From Acidobacteriota bacterium (GTDB lineage Bacteria > Acidobacteriota > Vicinamibacteria > Vicinamibacterales > UBA2999), in contig JACPCS010000147.1 in assembly GCA_016184455.1 (NCBI GenBank), forward strand, positions 1 to 36,688: a stretch of 36,688 bases of DNA, written 5' to 3'. Positions 15,524-24,250 of the stretch are shown one piece after another. The position numbers and the translations under genes were made by a program. Within the stretch, counting starts at the first letter, position 1; the number at the start of each line of letters is the position of its first letter. The notes under the pieces are model-generated. The model made no database searches and had not been told where the DNA came from. It worked only from the letters and a program-made list of their open reading frames with translations.

Positions 15524-17860
15524 TCAGCGGGTCGCCAGCGACCACTGCACACCCACCCGGGCCGTGCGTCCGGCGTCAGGGCGGAAAATCGGTGCCGGCG
15601 CCCCGATGGGCAGGAGGACGCCGGTGTTTGGATCCTGGCTGCCCGCGAGGTTGTCGATGGTGAGAAAGGCCGAGAGCCCTCGGCCGATCCGCTGCGAGAC
15701 GAACAAGTCCCACAGTGCGAAGCGCGGCGCTACGGTGTCCTGCACGCCGCCGCCGGCGGCGGTGGCGCGCGCCGCAATCCACGAGCTGAGCATCGTTCCG
15801 CGCAGGCTGGCACGCAGGCCCACGCGGTCCGGCTGCCACGTGAACCGGACGTGCCCGTGGTGACGGTGCCTACCGGTCAACGCAAGGTCGCTCTCGACAT
15901 CGCGGGCCGACAGGAACGTGTAGGCGCCCCCGATCGTGATGGCGCGCGTGAGCGCCGCTTCGCCGTCCGCCTCCATTCCCTGAGTGACCACGTCGGCGAG
16001 GTTCCGGTACGTGAAGAGCAGGCGTCCGAGCGCGGGGCGGAACGACGGATCCAGGCCTTCACGGGCAAGCGTCGCCTCCAGTTGCGCCGGGCTGGCGACG
16101 AAGCCGAGGCTGACCGATTCGATCAGGTCGCGAACGTCGTTGCGAAACACGTTCAGGCCGATGCGCGCGCGTCGCCCCGGCGTCGTGTAGTCGCCGCCGA
16201 ATTGCCATGAGTCCGAAAGCTCCGGCTCGAGCGCGGGATTGCCAATGACCTGGTAGAAGTTGGACGGACTCAGAAACCGGTAATAGAGCTGCCCGAGGTC
16301 CGGCGCCCGGAAGCCGCGCCCATAGGACGCGCGGGCGCGCAGCGTCTCGGTCAGGCGAAGACTCGCCGCGAGTTTCGGCGACACGGCCGTCTCGAAGCCT
16401 GATCGCCGGTCCACGCGGAGGCCGACCGTCGTTGCCAGGCCGCCAGCCGGACTCCAGCGATGCTGGCCCCACGCGACGATCGAGTCGGCTTCGTGTCCAC
16501 CCGCCTCGTCGCGCACGCGATTGGTGCCCTCGTAGTGATCGCGCGACCACTCGGCGCCGGCCTGAAGCATCTGCCGCGCACTGACCGCGTGTGCCGCCGT
16601 CAGCTCGACCTTACCAAGGCGCTGTTCGAGCGTGCCGGGCGGCAGAGGCGTCGAACGCGGCGGCCCGAGACGGCCCTCCGCACGTTCGAAATAGCGGGAC
16701 AGATACCCCCGAGCCGTGACGGTCGTGCGTCCGCGGACAAGTCCGCTCGTCGTGAGGCCAACGCTGAGGGCGTGGTCGCGAATGTCGTCTTCCTGTGGAC
16801 CGAGCTCGCCAATCGACCGACCGCCCGTGTCGTTGCGGTATCCCGTGATCAGGCCGCCGAGGGAGAACGCCGGGGTGAACCGGCGCTGAAGCTTGGCCAG
16901 CACGTCGTACCGCCGATATGGCGCCCCGGTCGTGTCGAACGTCCCCGGCGTGAGATCGAACCCGTCGTGCTGGTGGCGCTCGACGCTGAAGACGCCCGAG
17001 GCCCGCTCGCGCTTGAAGCCGCCATCGATTCGAGCGCCGAACACGCCGAGGCTGCCGCCGGCGATGGCGACGGTCGCATCGACGGGCGCTGCCGGTTCGC
17101 GCGTAATCAGGTTGATGACGCCCCCGATCGCTTCCGACCCGTAGAGCGCCGACGCCGCGCCCTTGACGACCTCCACCCGTTCGAGCCGCGCGGTCGACTG
17201 GCGATCCAGGTTGAGCACCCCGCCACGCTTGATGCCGCGCGCCCCCACGAGCGGCTGTCCGTCGAGCAGCACGAGGACCTGTCGCGAGTCGATGCCCTGA
17301 ATCTGCTCTCCTGCCGCACCCGCCGTTTCCGATCCGCGCCGCGTCAGGACGCCCGGGAGCTCGCGCAGCACTTCGCCGACGGTCTCCTGCCCCCCCGTTT
17401 CCTCGATACGGCTGCGCGTAATGACATCGACGCGCGCATTCAACGTGTCTCGGAGCTCTTGCTGGCGCGAGCCCGACACCACCACGACGTGTTCGACGAT
17501 CGCCGCAGGAGTCAGGGTGATGCTCAGCGGCGCCGCGAGCGGGATCTCGACGCGGTGTGTTGCGACCGCAAAGCCGGGAGCCGCCACGCTGACGACGTAG
17601 CGTCCCGGTAAGAGCGGCGCGACCGAGAAAGTGCCGTCGCCGCCGCCTTCGGTCACCCGTTCGAGACCTGGTGGATCCTGGTGAATGACGATGGTGGCCC
17701 TGGGAATGGCGCCACCCGAGCCGTCGCGCACGACTCCGGCGAGCGCGACGTCAGGCCGCTGTCCGTTCGTCGATTGCGCGACGACGGGCGCGGCCGGAAG
17801 ACAGGCAAATGAAGCGCAAACGAGGAACCGAACGGACCGCTGTGCCCTCAGATACCGCAT
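15524..17860 (-). CDS. TonB-dependent receptor, BtuB/siderophore-receptor type (778 aa)
   Basis: ATG 17860 follows AAGGAGGGG and begins a signal peptide (RFLVCASFACLPAAPVVAQ); an earlier ATG at 17881 would place the Shine-Dalgarno inside the gene. Domains are a carboxypeptidase-type regulatory region (about 38-115), then a plug with VLVLLDGQPLVGA, LDRQSTARLERVEVVKGAASALYGSEAIGGVINLITR, and a barrel of the BtuB/FepA class. The sequence GRGFRAPDLGQLYY is typical of the family's C-terminal barrel. It is the first gene of the second block, separated from apbE by 173 bases containing a strong hairpin, and followed 22 bases later by the CbiX-like gene. Known role: uptake of ferric siderophores, haem or cobalamin; with a chelatase-like partner a tetrapyrrole or cobalt complex is an attractive but unproven ligand. 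Confidence 0.9.
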   Translation of the reverse strand: MRYLRAQRSVRFLVCASFACLPAAPVVAQSTNGQRPDVALAGVVRDGSGGAIPRATIVIHQDPPGLERVTEGGGDGTFSVAPLLPGRYVVSVAAPGFAVATHRVEIPLAAPLSITLTPAAIVEHVVVVSGSRQQELRDTLNARVDVITRSRIEETGGQETVGEVLRELPGVLTRRGSETAGAAGEQIQGIDSRQVLVLLDGQPLVGARGIKRGGVLNLDRQSTARLERVEVVKGAASALYGSEAIGGVINLITREPAAPVDATVAIAGGSLGVFGARIDGGFKRERASGVFSVERHQHDGFDLTPGTFDTTGAPYRRYDVLAKLQRRFTPAFSLGGLITGYRNDTGGRSIGELGPQEDDIRDHALSVGLTTSGLVRGRTTVTARGYLSRYFERAEGRLGPPRSTPLPPGTLEQRLGKVELTAAHAVSARQMLQAGAEWSRDHYEGTNRVRDEAGGHEADSIVAWGQHRWSPAGGLATTVGLRVDRRSGFETAVSPKLAASLRLTETLRARASYGRGFRAPDLGQLYYRFLSPSNFYQVIGNPALEPELSDSWQFGGDYTTPGRRARIGLNVFRNDVRDLIESVSLGFVASPAQLEATLAREGLDPSFRPALGRLLFTYRNLADVVTQGMEADGEAALTRAITIGGAYTFLSARDVESDLALTGRHRHHGHVRFTWQPDRVGLRASLRGTMLSSWIAARATAAGGGVQDTVAPRFALWDLFVSQRIGRGLSAFLTIDNLAGSQDPNTGVLLPIGAPAPIFRPDAGRTARVGVQWSLATR

Positions 17861-17972
17861 GACGCACCCCTCCTTGCGCGCCATGGGGGCGGGCCCGTAC
17901 ACTAGCGGGCGTCGGGCGCTCTCATGCGCGCAGCGCGTGATTGGTTCCACCCAGAACCGTGCGTTCGACACT

Positions 17973-18002
17973 GCCCGCCGGGTGTGTCAGCACCCGGCGG
18001 GC
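17973..18002 (-). terminator. Perfect 12-bp hairpin after apbE
   Basis: GCCCGCCGGGTG and CACCCGGCGGGC pair perfectly around a six-base loop, 31 bases after the apbE stop and 112 bases before the TonB receptor start. On the minus strand there is no T-run behind it; on the plus strand TCTTTCC follows. It may end the flavin-reductase transcript or stabilise its 3' end, or belong to the leader of the receptor gene. The rest of this 173-base gap shows no recognised riboswitch. Confidence 0.5.
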
Positions 18003-18033
18003 TCTTTCCATCAACTCATCCCGACGATCACAC

Positions 18034-19029
18034 TCACGACTTCGTCTCTCCGAAAAGCTCTCGGAACGCCGCTGACGCGGTCGCGCGCATCGTCCCGTTG
18101 GTGCCGGGTACCAGGTACAGCACGGCAATTCCGCGCGATTCGGCCCACTGCAACCCTTCCGCCGGTCCCATGACGAACAGCGCCGTCGACAGCGCGTCGG
18201 CCGCAAGCGCGCGCCGATGCCATACCGTCACCGAACCATCGAATGCGGCGGGCTGACCGGTACGCGGGTCGAAGATGTGCGAGATGCGCACGCCGCCGAC
18301 CGTCACGTTTCGCTCCGAGCCGCCGCTCGTCGAGAGGGAGCCTTCGCTGAGACCCACCCGCAGGTGTGGACGGTCGCGGTGCCGTGGGTGGGCGATGTCG
18401 ACAGTCCATCCTCCCGCGGGGCCCGGACCGCCAACCGAGACCTGGCCGCCGAGATCGATCAGCCACGGGCCGCTGCCGAGCGACGCCTCGGCACGGTCCA
18501 GCGCGTCGCCCTTGCCGAAGGCGCCGGCGTCGAGCGTCACGTCGGCGCGGCGCGTCACCGTGCACGTTCTCGGGTCGAAGGCCAGGAGCCGCAAACCGGA
18601 TGCGGCCACGGCGCGCGACGTCTGCTCGGGCGTCGGACGGATGCCGCTGCCGTGAATGTCCCAGGCGGAAAGAAGTCGGCCAATCGCCGGATCGAACGCG
18701 CCGCCGGTTGCGGCCTGCCAGCGCCAGACCTCCTCGAACGTGCGGCAGAGGCTGGCCGATGCGTGCCACGGCTGTCCAACCGGCTGTCGGTTCAGGGCCG
18801 AGACGTCGCTCGATTTGCGCCATGTGCTGAGCTCCTGCTCGGTGGCTTCGAGCACGTCGAGCGCGGTGCCCAACGTGGAAAGCCCCGCGTCGCGTGTCGG
18901 CGCGAAGACCGCCAGCTGCGCGCGCGTCCCCATGAGATACGCGTCGCGTGTCACGAACTCGAGACCGCGATCGTCGGCAGACGCGGCGACGGCAGCCGCC
19001 GCGATGAACAACGCGGCGAGCGGCTTCAT
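18034..19029 (-). CDS. apbE: ApbE, FAD:protein FMN transferase (331 aa)
   Basis: Starts at ATG 19029, overlapping the cytochrome-like gene's stop (ATGA), with a short signal peptide (MKPLAALFIAAAAVAASA). Family marks are YLMGTRAQLAVF near the mature N-terminus, LNRQPVGQPW, FDPAIGRLLSAW, the LDAGAFGKGDALDRA block, LIDLGGQVSVGG, ISHIFDPRTGQPA and ADALSTALFVMG. Known reaction: Mg-dependent transfer of FMN from FAD to a Thr/Ser of an exported flavoprotein. The partner is very likely the FMN-binding protein two genes upstream, since the three genes overlap each other by four bases. Length is normal for the family. Confidence 0.95.
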   Translation of the reverse strand: MKPLAALFIAAAAVAASADDRGLEFVTRDAYLMGTRAQLAVFAPTRDAGLSTLGTALDVLEATEQELSTWRKSSDVSALNRQPVGQPWHASASLCRTFEEVWRWQAATGGAFDPAIGRLLSAWDIHGSGIRPTPEQTSRAVAASGLRLLAFDPRTCTVTRRADVTLDAGAFGKGDALDRAEASLGSGPWLIDLGGQVSVGGPGPAGGWTVDIAHPRHRDRPHLRVGLSEGSLSTSGGSERNVTVGGVRISHIFDPRTGQPAAFDGSVTVWHRRALAADALSTALFVMGPAEGLQWAESRGIAVLYLVPGTNGTMRATASAAFRELFGETKS

Positions 19030-19490
19030 GCGACTTCGAATGCGACCGACCCCTGCCGCTCGCGTGCCCGAGCGAGCCGGAAGGTGATGAGGAGGTGCGC
19101 GCCGTACGCGAGCGTGAACACGGCACCGCTGGCCACGTGCGCGGCCACGAGCGCCTGCAGCCACAGTTCGCTCGAGCCGATCTGCAGGAAATAGCCGGAG
19201 AGCACCATGAGCGCGAAGGTCGCCAGCGAGACCCACCCGGTCCGCCGGTTTGGCAGTCGCGGCGCCCGCAGCTTCTTCATGACGTGGGAGTTGAAGACGA
19301 TCCCGAACACGAGGATGAGCACGGGCGACGCGACGACGTGCAGGTTGAGCATCGCGCTCTGCCACGGATGGTTCACGACGGCGAACGGATCCTGCGGCTC
19401 GATCAGGTACTTCATCCAGAAATAGGCGAAGCCCGTCACGGCCACGGCGAGCGACAGGCTGTTGAGGCTCCAGCGTTCCCAGCGCTTCAC
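19026..19490 (-). CDS. Four-helix b-type cytochrome-like membrane protein (154 aa)
   Basis: Starts at GTG 19490, overlapping the FMN-binding gene's stop. Four membrane helices are visible: SLAVAVTGFAYFWMKYLI, LHVVASPVLILVFGIVF, WVSLATFALMVLSGYFLQI and ALVAAHVASGAVFTLAYGAHLL. Histidines occur in the second (NLH, then NSH at its end) and fourth (AAH, GAH) helices, well placed to ligate one or two b haems. The layout fits cytochrome b561 or DUF4405-like proteins. Sitting between an FMN-binding protein and ApbE, it probably passes electrons across the inner membrane to the exported flavin. The haem is inferred from the His pattern. Confidence 0.8.
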   Translation of the reverse strand: MKRWERWSLNSLSLAVAVTGFAYFWMKYLIEPQDPFAVVNHPWQSAMLNLHVVASPVLILVFGIVFNSHVMKKLRAPRLPNRRTGWVSLATFALMVLSGYFLQIGSSELWLQALVAAHVASGAVFTLAYGAHLLITFRLARARERQGSVAFEVA

Positions 19491-20023
19491 GGGTGGTCTC
19501 CTGTGTCGAGGATCCGGTCGATGGCCAGCACGCGACGCACGGCCGCATTGGTCGCGCGAGCGGTCAGCGTGGCGCCGGCGATCGGCCGGATGGCGCGGTT
19601 GAGGCCGAGGTCCTCGGTCAGGGCGCGGCCGCGATACTGGCGCAGCCACGGCTCCGACGCGCGGTACTCGGGCGGCTCGAGGAAGGCGGTCACGTCGATA
19701 CGCAGCAGGCGGCCGTCGGCGTCGAGCGAGATCAGCAGACTCTCTTTCTTGGTGCGCACCACATGGGTATCCACATAGGCGCGGCCGATGAGCCGGCCGT
19801 CGCGCGAGGCGAGGTAGCGCGCGACGAGCGGCGACGGCGCCTCTGATCCTGCAACCGCGGCGGCCTGCCTGAGCTGCGCGGCGGTCAGGAAGAGCTGCTC
19901 GGCGCGGATCGCGGCGCCCGGATAGACGTCTGCCAGCGCCTCGTGGCGGGTGATCCCCTGTGCCTGCGCGGTCGCCGCGGTCATGCAGAGTCCGACGCCG
20001 AGCGCCCAAAGCGTCCGATGCAT
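19487..20023 (-). CDS. Exported FMN-binding domain protein, likely ApbE substrate (178 aa)
   Basis: ATG 20023 begins a clear signal peptide ending TAATAQAQG. The C-terminal half is an FMN-binding domain of the RnfG/NqrC/NosR type: GRAYVDTHVVRTKKESLLISLDADG, IDVTAFLEPPEY, and GLNRAIRPIAGATLT. The flavinylation motif [S/T]GAT is present as AGAT (residues 149-152), with T152 the likely FMN-bearing residue; the first position is Ala instead of Ser/Thr, which is a mild deviation. ApbE, encoded two genes later, should attach the FMN. The protein would then be a periplasmic one- or two-electron carrier or a ferric reductase. It follows the outer-membrane barrel gene by only two bases. Confidence 0.87.
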   Translation of the reverse strand: MHRTLWALGVGLCMTAATAQAQGITRHEALADVYPGAAIRAEQLFLTAAQLRQAAAVAGSEAPSPLVARYLASRDGRLIGRAYVDTHVVRTKKESLLISLDADGRLLRIDVTAFLEPPEYRASEPWLRQYRGRALTEDLGLNRAIRPIAGATLTARATNAAVRRVLAIDRILDTGDHP

Positions 20024-20025
20024 GG

Positions 20026-21378
20026 TCAGAACGCGTACCCGAGATTGATGTTGAACTGATTGCGGCCGGTGTCCGCCGCGTTGGTGATCCACTGGTAGTC
20101 GGTCTTGATCACCACGCTCGGAATCGGTTTCACCTCGAGGCCCAGCGTGTTGAACGTACCGTCACGTGAGAGATCGCGCGTGAAGCCGGCGGGAATCCGG
20201 TGCTGGGTGTTCACCTGCTCGTATCGGAAGTACGGCATCACCGACAGCTCCGAGGCGGCGGTCTGCGACAGGATGTCGTAGCCCACCTGGACGTAGCCGC
20301 CCCGCATCGTCTCGGCGATCGGCGTGTTCGCCGGCAGCCGCAGCGCGCGGCTCACTGCCCCTGCCTCGTCAATCGAGGCTTCGGCGACGAGCGCCCGCAC
20401 GTCCCATCCCCTCAGCTGCGCCTGCGCGTGGCCTTCGAGAATCGTGGTGCCGACGTCGAGGCGGGCGCCGTCGAGCAGTACCTGCTCCTGGCCCGAGCCG
20501 CCGTTGTAGACGCCGATGCCGCCGAAGACGCCCGGAATGGGCGTGACGTCAACGCGGCCGGAGAAGGCGAGGTTCGCCGCCAACGCGTTCGCCCCCTTTT
20601 GCCGGCCGCCGCGAAGCCCGGCCGACGTGAACCCGGCACCGCGGAGTCCGTTCGTCACGTAGGCGCGGAAGTTCACCATCCCGGCCGATCCGAGGATCCC
20701 CGCGCCGTTTTCCCGCCACGTCGACGGGAGGATCCGCTGCTCCGTCTCCGGGCGCTTGGCGCCCACGAACACGGTCGGCTCGTGGAACTCGTTGGTGAGG
20801 CCGAGCGGCAGCAGAACCATGCCGCCGCGCAGCGTCAGGTTGTCAGTGGCCAGGTAGTCGACATAGGCGAACTCGACGGAGGTCTCGCCCGCATGCTCGA
20901 TCTCGATCTCCGAGTTGAACAGGAACTTGTCATTGAACCGGTAGCCCGCGTACAGAATCGCGCGCAGGAAGTCGAGGCGCGTCGTGGGTGCGCCGCCACG
21001 GCCGGCCTCGTTCTCGCTCGCGAAGTTCTCGAGCAGCATCTCGCCGTAGCCGGCAAACGAGATGCCCTGCGTTGCCCGGCGGTAGGTCGCTGCAGCGGAG
21101 GGGGCGAGCCCGAGCGCCCGGCGGCGCTCGTCGCTCAGCTCGACCTCCGGCGCCTCGCCGCTGCGCAGCTTTTCGACTTCGGCCGCCAGCACCTCCACGC
21201 GGCGTTCCAGTTCTTCGATTTGCTGCTGCTGGGTCTGCGCGGGAGTAGCGGCCCCGGCTTCGGTCGCCGAAGGCCCGCGATCGCCGTCGGTATCGAGTTG
21301 CTGCGCCGCCAAGGAGGCGCTGAAGACGAGGGCAAGGCACGTGGCAAATAAGACGGCAAAGATGGGACGGCGCTGCAA
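20026..21378 (-). CDS. Outer-membrane beta-barrel/porin with coiled-coil N-terminus (450 aa)
   Basis: The start is TTG 21378, supported by AAGGAG with a seven-base spacer and a signal peptide (FAVLFATCLALVFSASLAAQ). After cleavage comes a heptad-like coiled coil (QQQQIEELERRVEVLAAEVEKLR), as in porins that bind the cell wall or trimerise. A 16-18-stranded barrel-like region follows, with alternating strands (ISFAGYGEMLLENFA, KFLFNSEIEIEHAG, LTLRGGMVLLPLG) and the C-terminal signature INLGYAF. It is similar to phosphate-selective or carbohydrate porin-like proteins; no substrate can be stated. It opens the flavin-reductase operon just behind repeat copy A, so metal regulation is likely, and it might let ferric complexes into the periplasm. 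Confidence 0.85.
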   Translation of the reverse strand: MQRRPIFAVLFATCLALVFSASLAAQQLDTDGDRGPSATEAGAATPAQTQQQQIEELERRVEVLAAEVEKLRSGEAPEVELSDERRRALGLAPSAAATYRRATQGISFAGYGEMLLENFASENEAGRGGAPTTRLDFLRAILYAGYRFNDKFLFNSEIEIEHAGETSVEFAYVDYLATDNLTLRGGMVLLPLGLTNEFHEPTVFVGAKRPETEQRILPSTWRENGAGILGSAGMVNFRAYVTNGLRGAGFTSAGLRGGRQKGANALAANLAFSGRVDVTPIPGVFGGIGVYNGGSGQEQVLLDGARLDVGTTILEGHAQAQLRGWDVRALVAEASIDEAGAVSRALRLPANTPIAETMRGGYVQVGYDILSQTAASELSVMPYFRYEQVNTQHRIPAGFTRDLSRDGTFNTLGLEVKPIPSVVIKTDYQWITNAADTGRNQFNINLGYAF

Positions 21379-21414
21379 GTCGAAGCTCCTTACGAAGACC
21401 GGTTATGAGACAGA

Positions 21415-21489
21415 ACTGAGACTGAGTCTCACTTTCAGATTCGAGTCTATATGCGGCTTCTTCGGTCGGTCAAGAGGAAAGAATCCGCT
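21415..21489 (-). promoter_or_regulatory. 75-bp duplicated promoter/operator, copy A
   Basis: This segment repeats at 25348-25422 in direct orientation with six mismatches in 75 bases. It contains, on the minus strand, TTGACC (21468-21473), a 16-base spacer and TATAGA (21446-21451). Just downstream is the perfect 7-1-7 palindrome TGAGACTGAGTCTCA (21417-21431), where a bound repressor would block transcription. It lies 37-111 bases before the barrel gene start. The 7-1-7 geometry is that of Fur boxes and similar metal regulators; the regulator itself is not encoded in the window. Confidence 0.75.
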
Positions 21490-21528
21490 TGTCAAGAAGA
21501 GAAGAAGGCTCGTGTGGGCGCTGCTGAC

Positions 21529-23220
21529 TCAACGCCCCCGTGAGGCAGGCGTCGTGGCATCGACGTGGCCCGCCTCCGGCGTACGGCCCAGCCGCGCCAG
21601 CAGCGACACGGGAACGAGACCGACCAGCACGATGAGGAGTGCGGCCACTGCGCCGTCCTCGTAGGTCCCCCGTACCGCTTCTCCGTACAGATGCGTCGCG
21701 AGCGTCTCGAAGCCGATCGGCCGGAGCAGCAACGTGGCGGGCAATTCCTTCATGCAGTCGACGAACACGAGCAGCGCGGCGGCAGCGAGCGCCGGGCGCA
21801 CGAGCGGCAGGTGAATCTGCCATAGGCGTCGGACAACAGACGCTCCCAGCGTGCTCGCCGCATCGTCCAGCGACCGCGACACCCGACTGAAGCCCGCTTC
21901 TGTGCCGCCGACGGCTACGGTAAGAAATCTCACGGCGTAGGCGTATACGAGCGCGGCGCCGGACCCGAGGATCAGCAGTCCCTTAGGACTGGCGCGCATG
22001 TTCAGGAAGACCGCGTTGATGGCGTCGTCCATGCCGGTCACCACGGGCAAGAGCCCGATGGCGACGACGGTACCCGGCACCGCGTAGCCAAGCGAGGCGG
22101 CACGCGCCAGAACCGCGGTGAGCGGGGTCTGCCGCAGACGGAGGGCGTAGACGACCACCACGCCGGCGGCGACGGTCAGCATGGTGGCGACGAGCGAGAT
22201 TGCCAGCGTGTTCACGGCTTCCCCAGCCAGGCTTGGCGTGAGTCCGGCGAAGCGAATGCGCGTTGCCGCGGCGTGGACGAGATAGGCCGCCGGAATCACA
22301 AACCCGAGGACGATTGGAATCGTGACAGCGATCAGCGCCGCAACTGCGGTCACACCGTGGAGACGGTGGGCCGTCAGCGGCCGCGGATGCTGCGCGTCCT
22401 GCGCGTAGCGGCGCTTGCGTCGCGCCCAGCGTTCGATCGCGACGAGGCCCAGCACGAGCGCGAGCATCGCCACTGCGATCTGCGCGGCTCCCGGCAAATC
22501 GGACCGGGTGACCCAGGTCGTGTAGATGGAGACCGTCATCGTCCGGACGCCGAGGAACTCGGACGCGCCGATGTCGTTGAGCGCCTCCATCAACGCGAGG
22601 CTGAGGCCGACGGCAACCGCCGGGCGGGCGAGTGGCAGCGCGACGCGAAGGAAGATGGCACGCCGGCGAACGCCGAGGGTGCGGGCCGCCTCGACGGCGT
22701 TCGCCGTCTGCATGAGGAACATCGCGCGCGTCGTCACGTACACGTACGGATACAGAACGAACCCCAGCAGGACGATACAGCCGGCCAGCGACCGGACGTC
22801 GGGCAGCCGGAAGTCTCGCGGGCTCTCGATACCGAGCGCCGCCCGGATCAGCGACTGCACCGGACCGACCGGATGCAGGACGTCCAGGTACGCGTAGGCG
22901 ACGATGTAAGTGGGGACGGCGAGTGGCAGCAGCAGCCACCACTCGAAGAGCCTGCGGCCGGGAAAGTCGTAGGCGGTGACCAGCCACGCAGCGCCGGTGC
23001 CGACAACCGCCGTCAACAGGCCGACGCCGGCCAGCAGCAGCAGCGTTTCACGCACGGCCGTCGGCAGCACGTAGGCAATCAAGTGCTGCCAGGGTTCGGA
23101 CGACCCCTGGAGCGCCGTGAGAGCGATTGCGGCTAGCGGCGCCGCCGCCAGTAGCGCGATGAGGCCGGACGCGGCCAGCCAGAGCCGCGGATCGGAAAGA
23201 CCGCGTCCGGCGCCGGCCAC
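21529..23220 (-). CDS. Iron(III) ABC transporter, fused permease (563 aa)
   Basis: The start is GTG 23220, whose GATTGAG upstream contains the stop of the binding-protein gene. About twelve membrane helices form two homologous permease halves. Each has an EAA loop contacting the ATPase (EAARTLGVRRRAIFLRVALP near residue 180 and DDAASTLGASVVRRLWQIHLP near 460). This double-length form is typical of FbpB/SfuB/FutB-type iron(III) transporters. Known role: inner-membrane channel for Fe3+ released from the binding protein. It is the third gene of the ATPase-binding protein-permease operon; the 150-base gap after its stop holds repeat copy A and the next promoter. Confidence 0.92.
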   Translation of the reverse strand: MAGAGRGLSDPRLWLAASGLIALLAAAPLAAIALTALQGSSEPWQHLIAYVLPTAVRETLLLLAGVGLLTAVVGTGAAWLVTAYDFPGRRLFEWWLLLPLAVPTYIVAYAYLDVLHPVGPVQSLIRAALGIESPRDFRLPDVRSLAGCIVLLGFVLYPYVYVTTRAMFLMQTANAVEAARTLGVRRRAIFLRVALPLARPAVAVGLSLALMEALNDIGASEFLGVRTMTVSIYTTWVTRSDLPGAAQIAVAMLALVLGLVAIERWARRKRRYAQDAQHPRPLTAHRLHGVTAVAALIAVTIPIVLGFVIPAAYLVHAAATRIRFAGLTPSLAGEAVNTLAISLVATMLTVAAGVVVVYALRLRQTPLTAVLARAASLGYAVPGTVVAIGLLPVVTGMDDAINAVFLNMRASPKGLLILGSGAALVYAYAVRFLTVAVGGTEAGFSRVSRSLDDAASTLGASVVRRLWQIHLPLVRPALAAAALLVFVDCMKELPATLLLRPIGFETLATHLYGEAVRGTYEDGAVAALLIVLVGLVPVSLLARLGRTPEAGHVDATTPASRGR

Positions 23221-23221
23221 C

Positions 23222-24250
23222 TCAATCGTCGAAGCCGACCTTGTCGACGAGCCGGCTCGCCGTCGTCCGGTGGCGCACGATGTCGGTGAGCTGGACCGAG
23301 TCGACCTTCAGTTTGCCCAGCGCGGCGATGATCGGATGCACGGCCGCGTCGGCCGTCACCGGGTACTCGAAGTTAGCCTCGGCGTAGATCTTCTGCGCTT
23401 CGGGCGAAACGAGATATTCCAGGAACCGCACGGCTGCCGCGCGGTTGGGCGAGTGCCGCGCCACCGCGGCACCGGAGACGTTCACGTGCGTCCCGCCCCC
23501 CTCGAACGTGGGCAGGATCACTTTGATCGCCGCGCCCCATTTCTCCTGGGCCGGACCTCCCGCTCCGCTCCGCATCAGCCCCACGTAGTAAGAGTTGCCC
23601 ACGCCGATGTCGCAGATGCCGCCCATGATGTCGCGCGCAACCTCCCGATCGCCGCCCCCCGCGGTACGAGCGAGGTTGGCCTTGAGGGCGCGCAGCCACG
23701 CCTCGGTCCGTGCCTCGCCGTAGCGCGCGATGTACGCGGCGATCAGCGCCGTGTTGTACGGGTGCTGTCCCGCGCGGATGCAGACCTTCCCTCTCCAAGC
23801 CGCGTCGGCGAGCCGCTCGTACGTGAACGACGAGAGCGGGAGATCCTTGTCGGCGTAGAGCACGCGCGCCCGCAGTGACAGCGTGAACCACTCCCCCTTA
23901 GGCCCACGGAGGTTCGCGGGGATCGCCCGCTCGAGCACCGCCGACCGGACCGGCTGCGTGATCTGCTTCTCGACGAGGTCAAGGAGGTTGCCCAAATCGA
24001 CCGTCATCAGCACGTCGGCGGGCGAGTTCGCGCCTTCGGCGGTCACGCGTTCGGCCAGGCCGGCGCTCACGAAGATGCTGCGCACCTTGATGCCGGTCGC
24101 CTTCGTGAACGCGTCGATCAGCGGCTTGATCAGACCCGGTTCCCGCGTCGTGTAGAGGTTCAGCTCCTGGGCGGAGGCAGGAACGGCGGCGCTCCCGAGA
24201 AAGGCCAGGAGGCACGCAGGCAGGAGACGAGTGGCGAAACGCCGAGTCAT
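23222..24250 (-). CDS. Iron(III) ABC transporter, periplasmic binding protein (342 aa)
   Basis: Starts at ATG 24250, overlapping the ATPase stop (ATGA), with signal peptide RRFATRLLPACLLAFLGSAAVPASAQ. The mature protein begins ELNLYTTREPG, the usual opening of FbpA/FutA proteins. The adjacent tyrosines that bind ferric iron are present as GVGNSYYVGL (Y221-Y222). GPKGEWFTLSLRARVLYAD and the late YLVSPEAQKIYAEANFEYPV are also diagnostic. Known role: catches Fe3+ in the periplasm and hands it to the permease. Length is normal. Confidence 0.95.
   Translation of the reverse strand: MTRRFATRLLPACLLAFLGSAAVPASAQELNLYTTREPGLIKPLIDAFTKATGIKVRSIFVSAGLAERVTAEGANSPADVLMTVDLGNLLDLVEKQITQPVRSAVLERAIPANLRGPKGEWFTLSLRARVLYADKDLPLSSFTYERLADAAWRGKVCIRAGQHPYNTALIAAYIARYGEARTEAWLRALKANLARTAGGGDREVARDIMGGICDIGVGNSYYVGLMRSGAGGPAQEKWGAAIKVILPTFEGGGTHVNVSGAAVARHSPNRAAAVRFLEYLVSPEAQKIYAEANFEYPVTADAAVHPIIAALGKLKVDSVQLTDIVRHRTTASRLVDKVGFDD

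Noticed and set aside
17861..18033. Cobalamin riboswitch before the BtuB/siderophore-type receptor
   Set aside because: I looked for the B12-box and flanking conserved stems and did not see them; only the plain hairpin is present.
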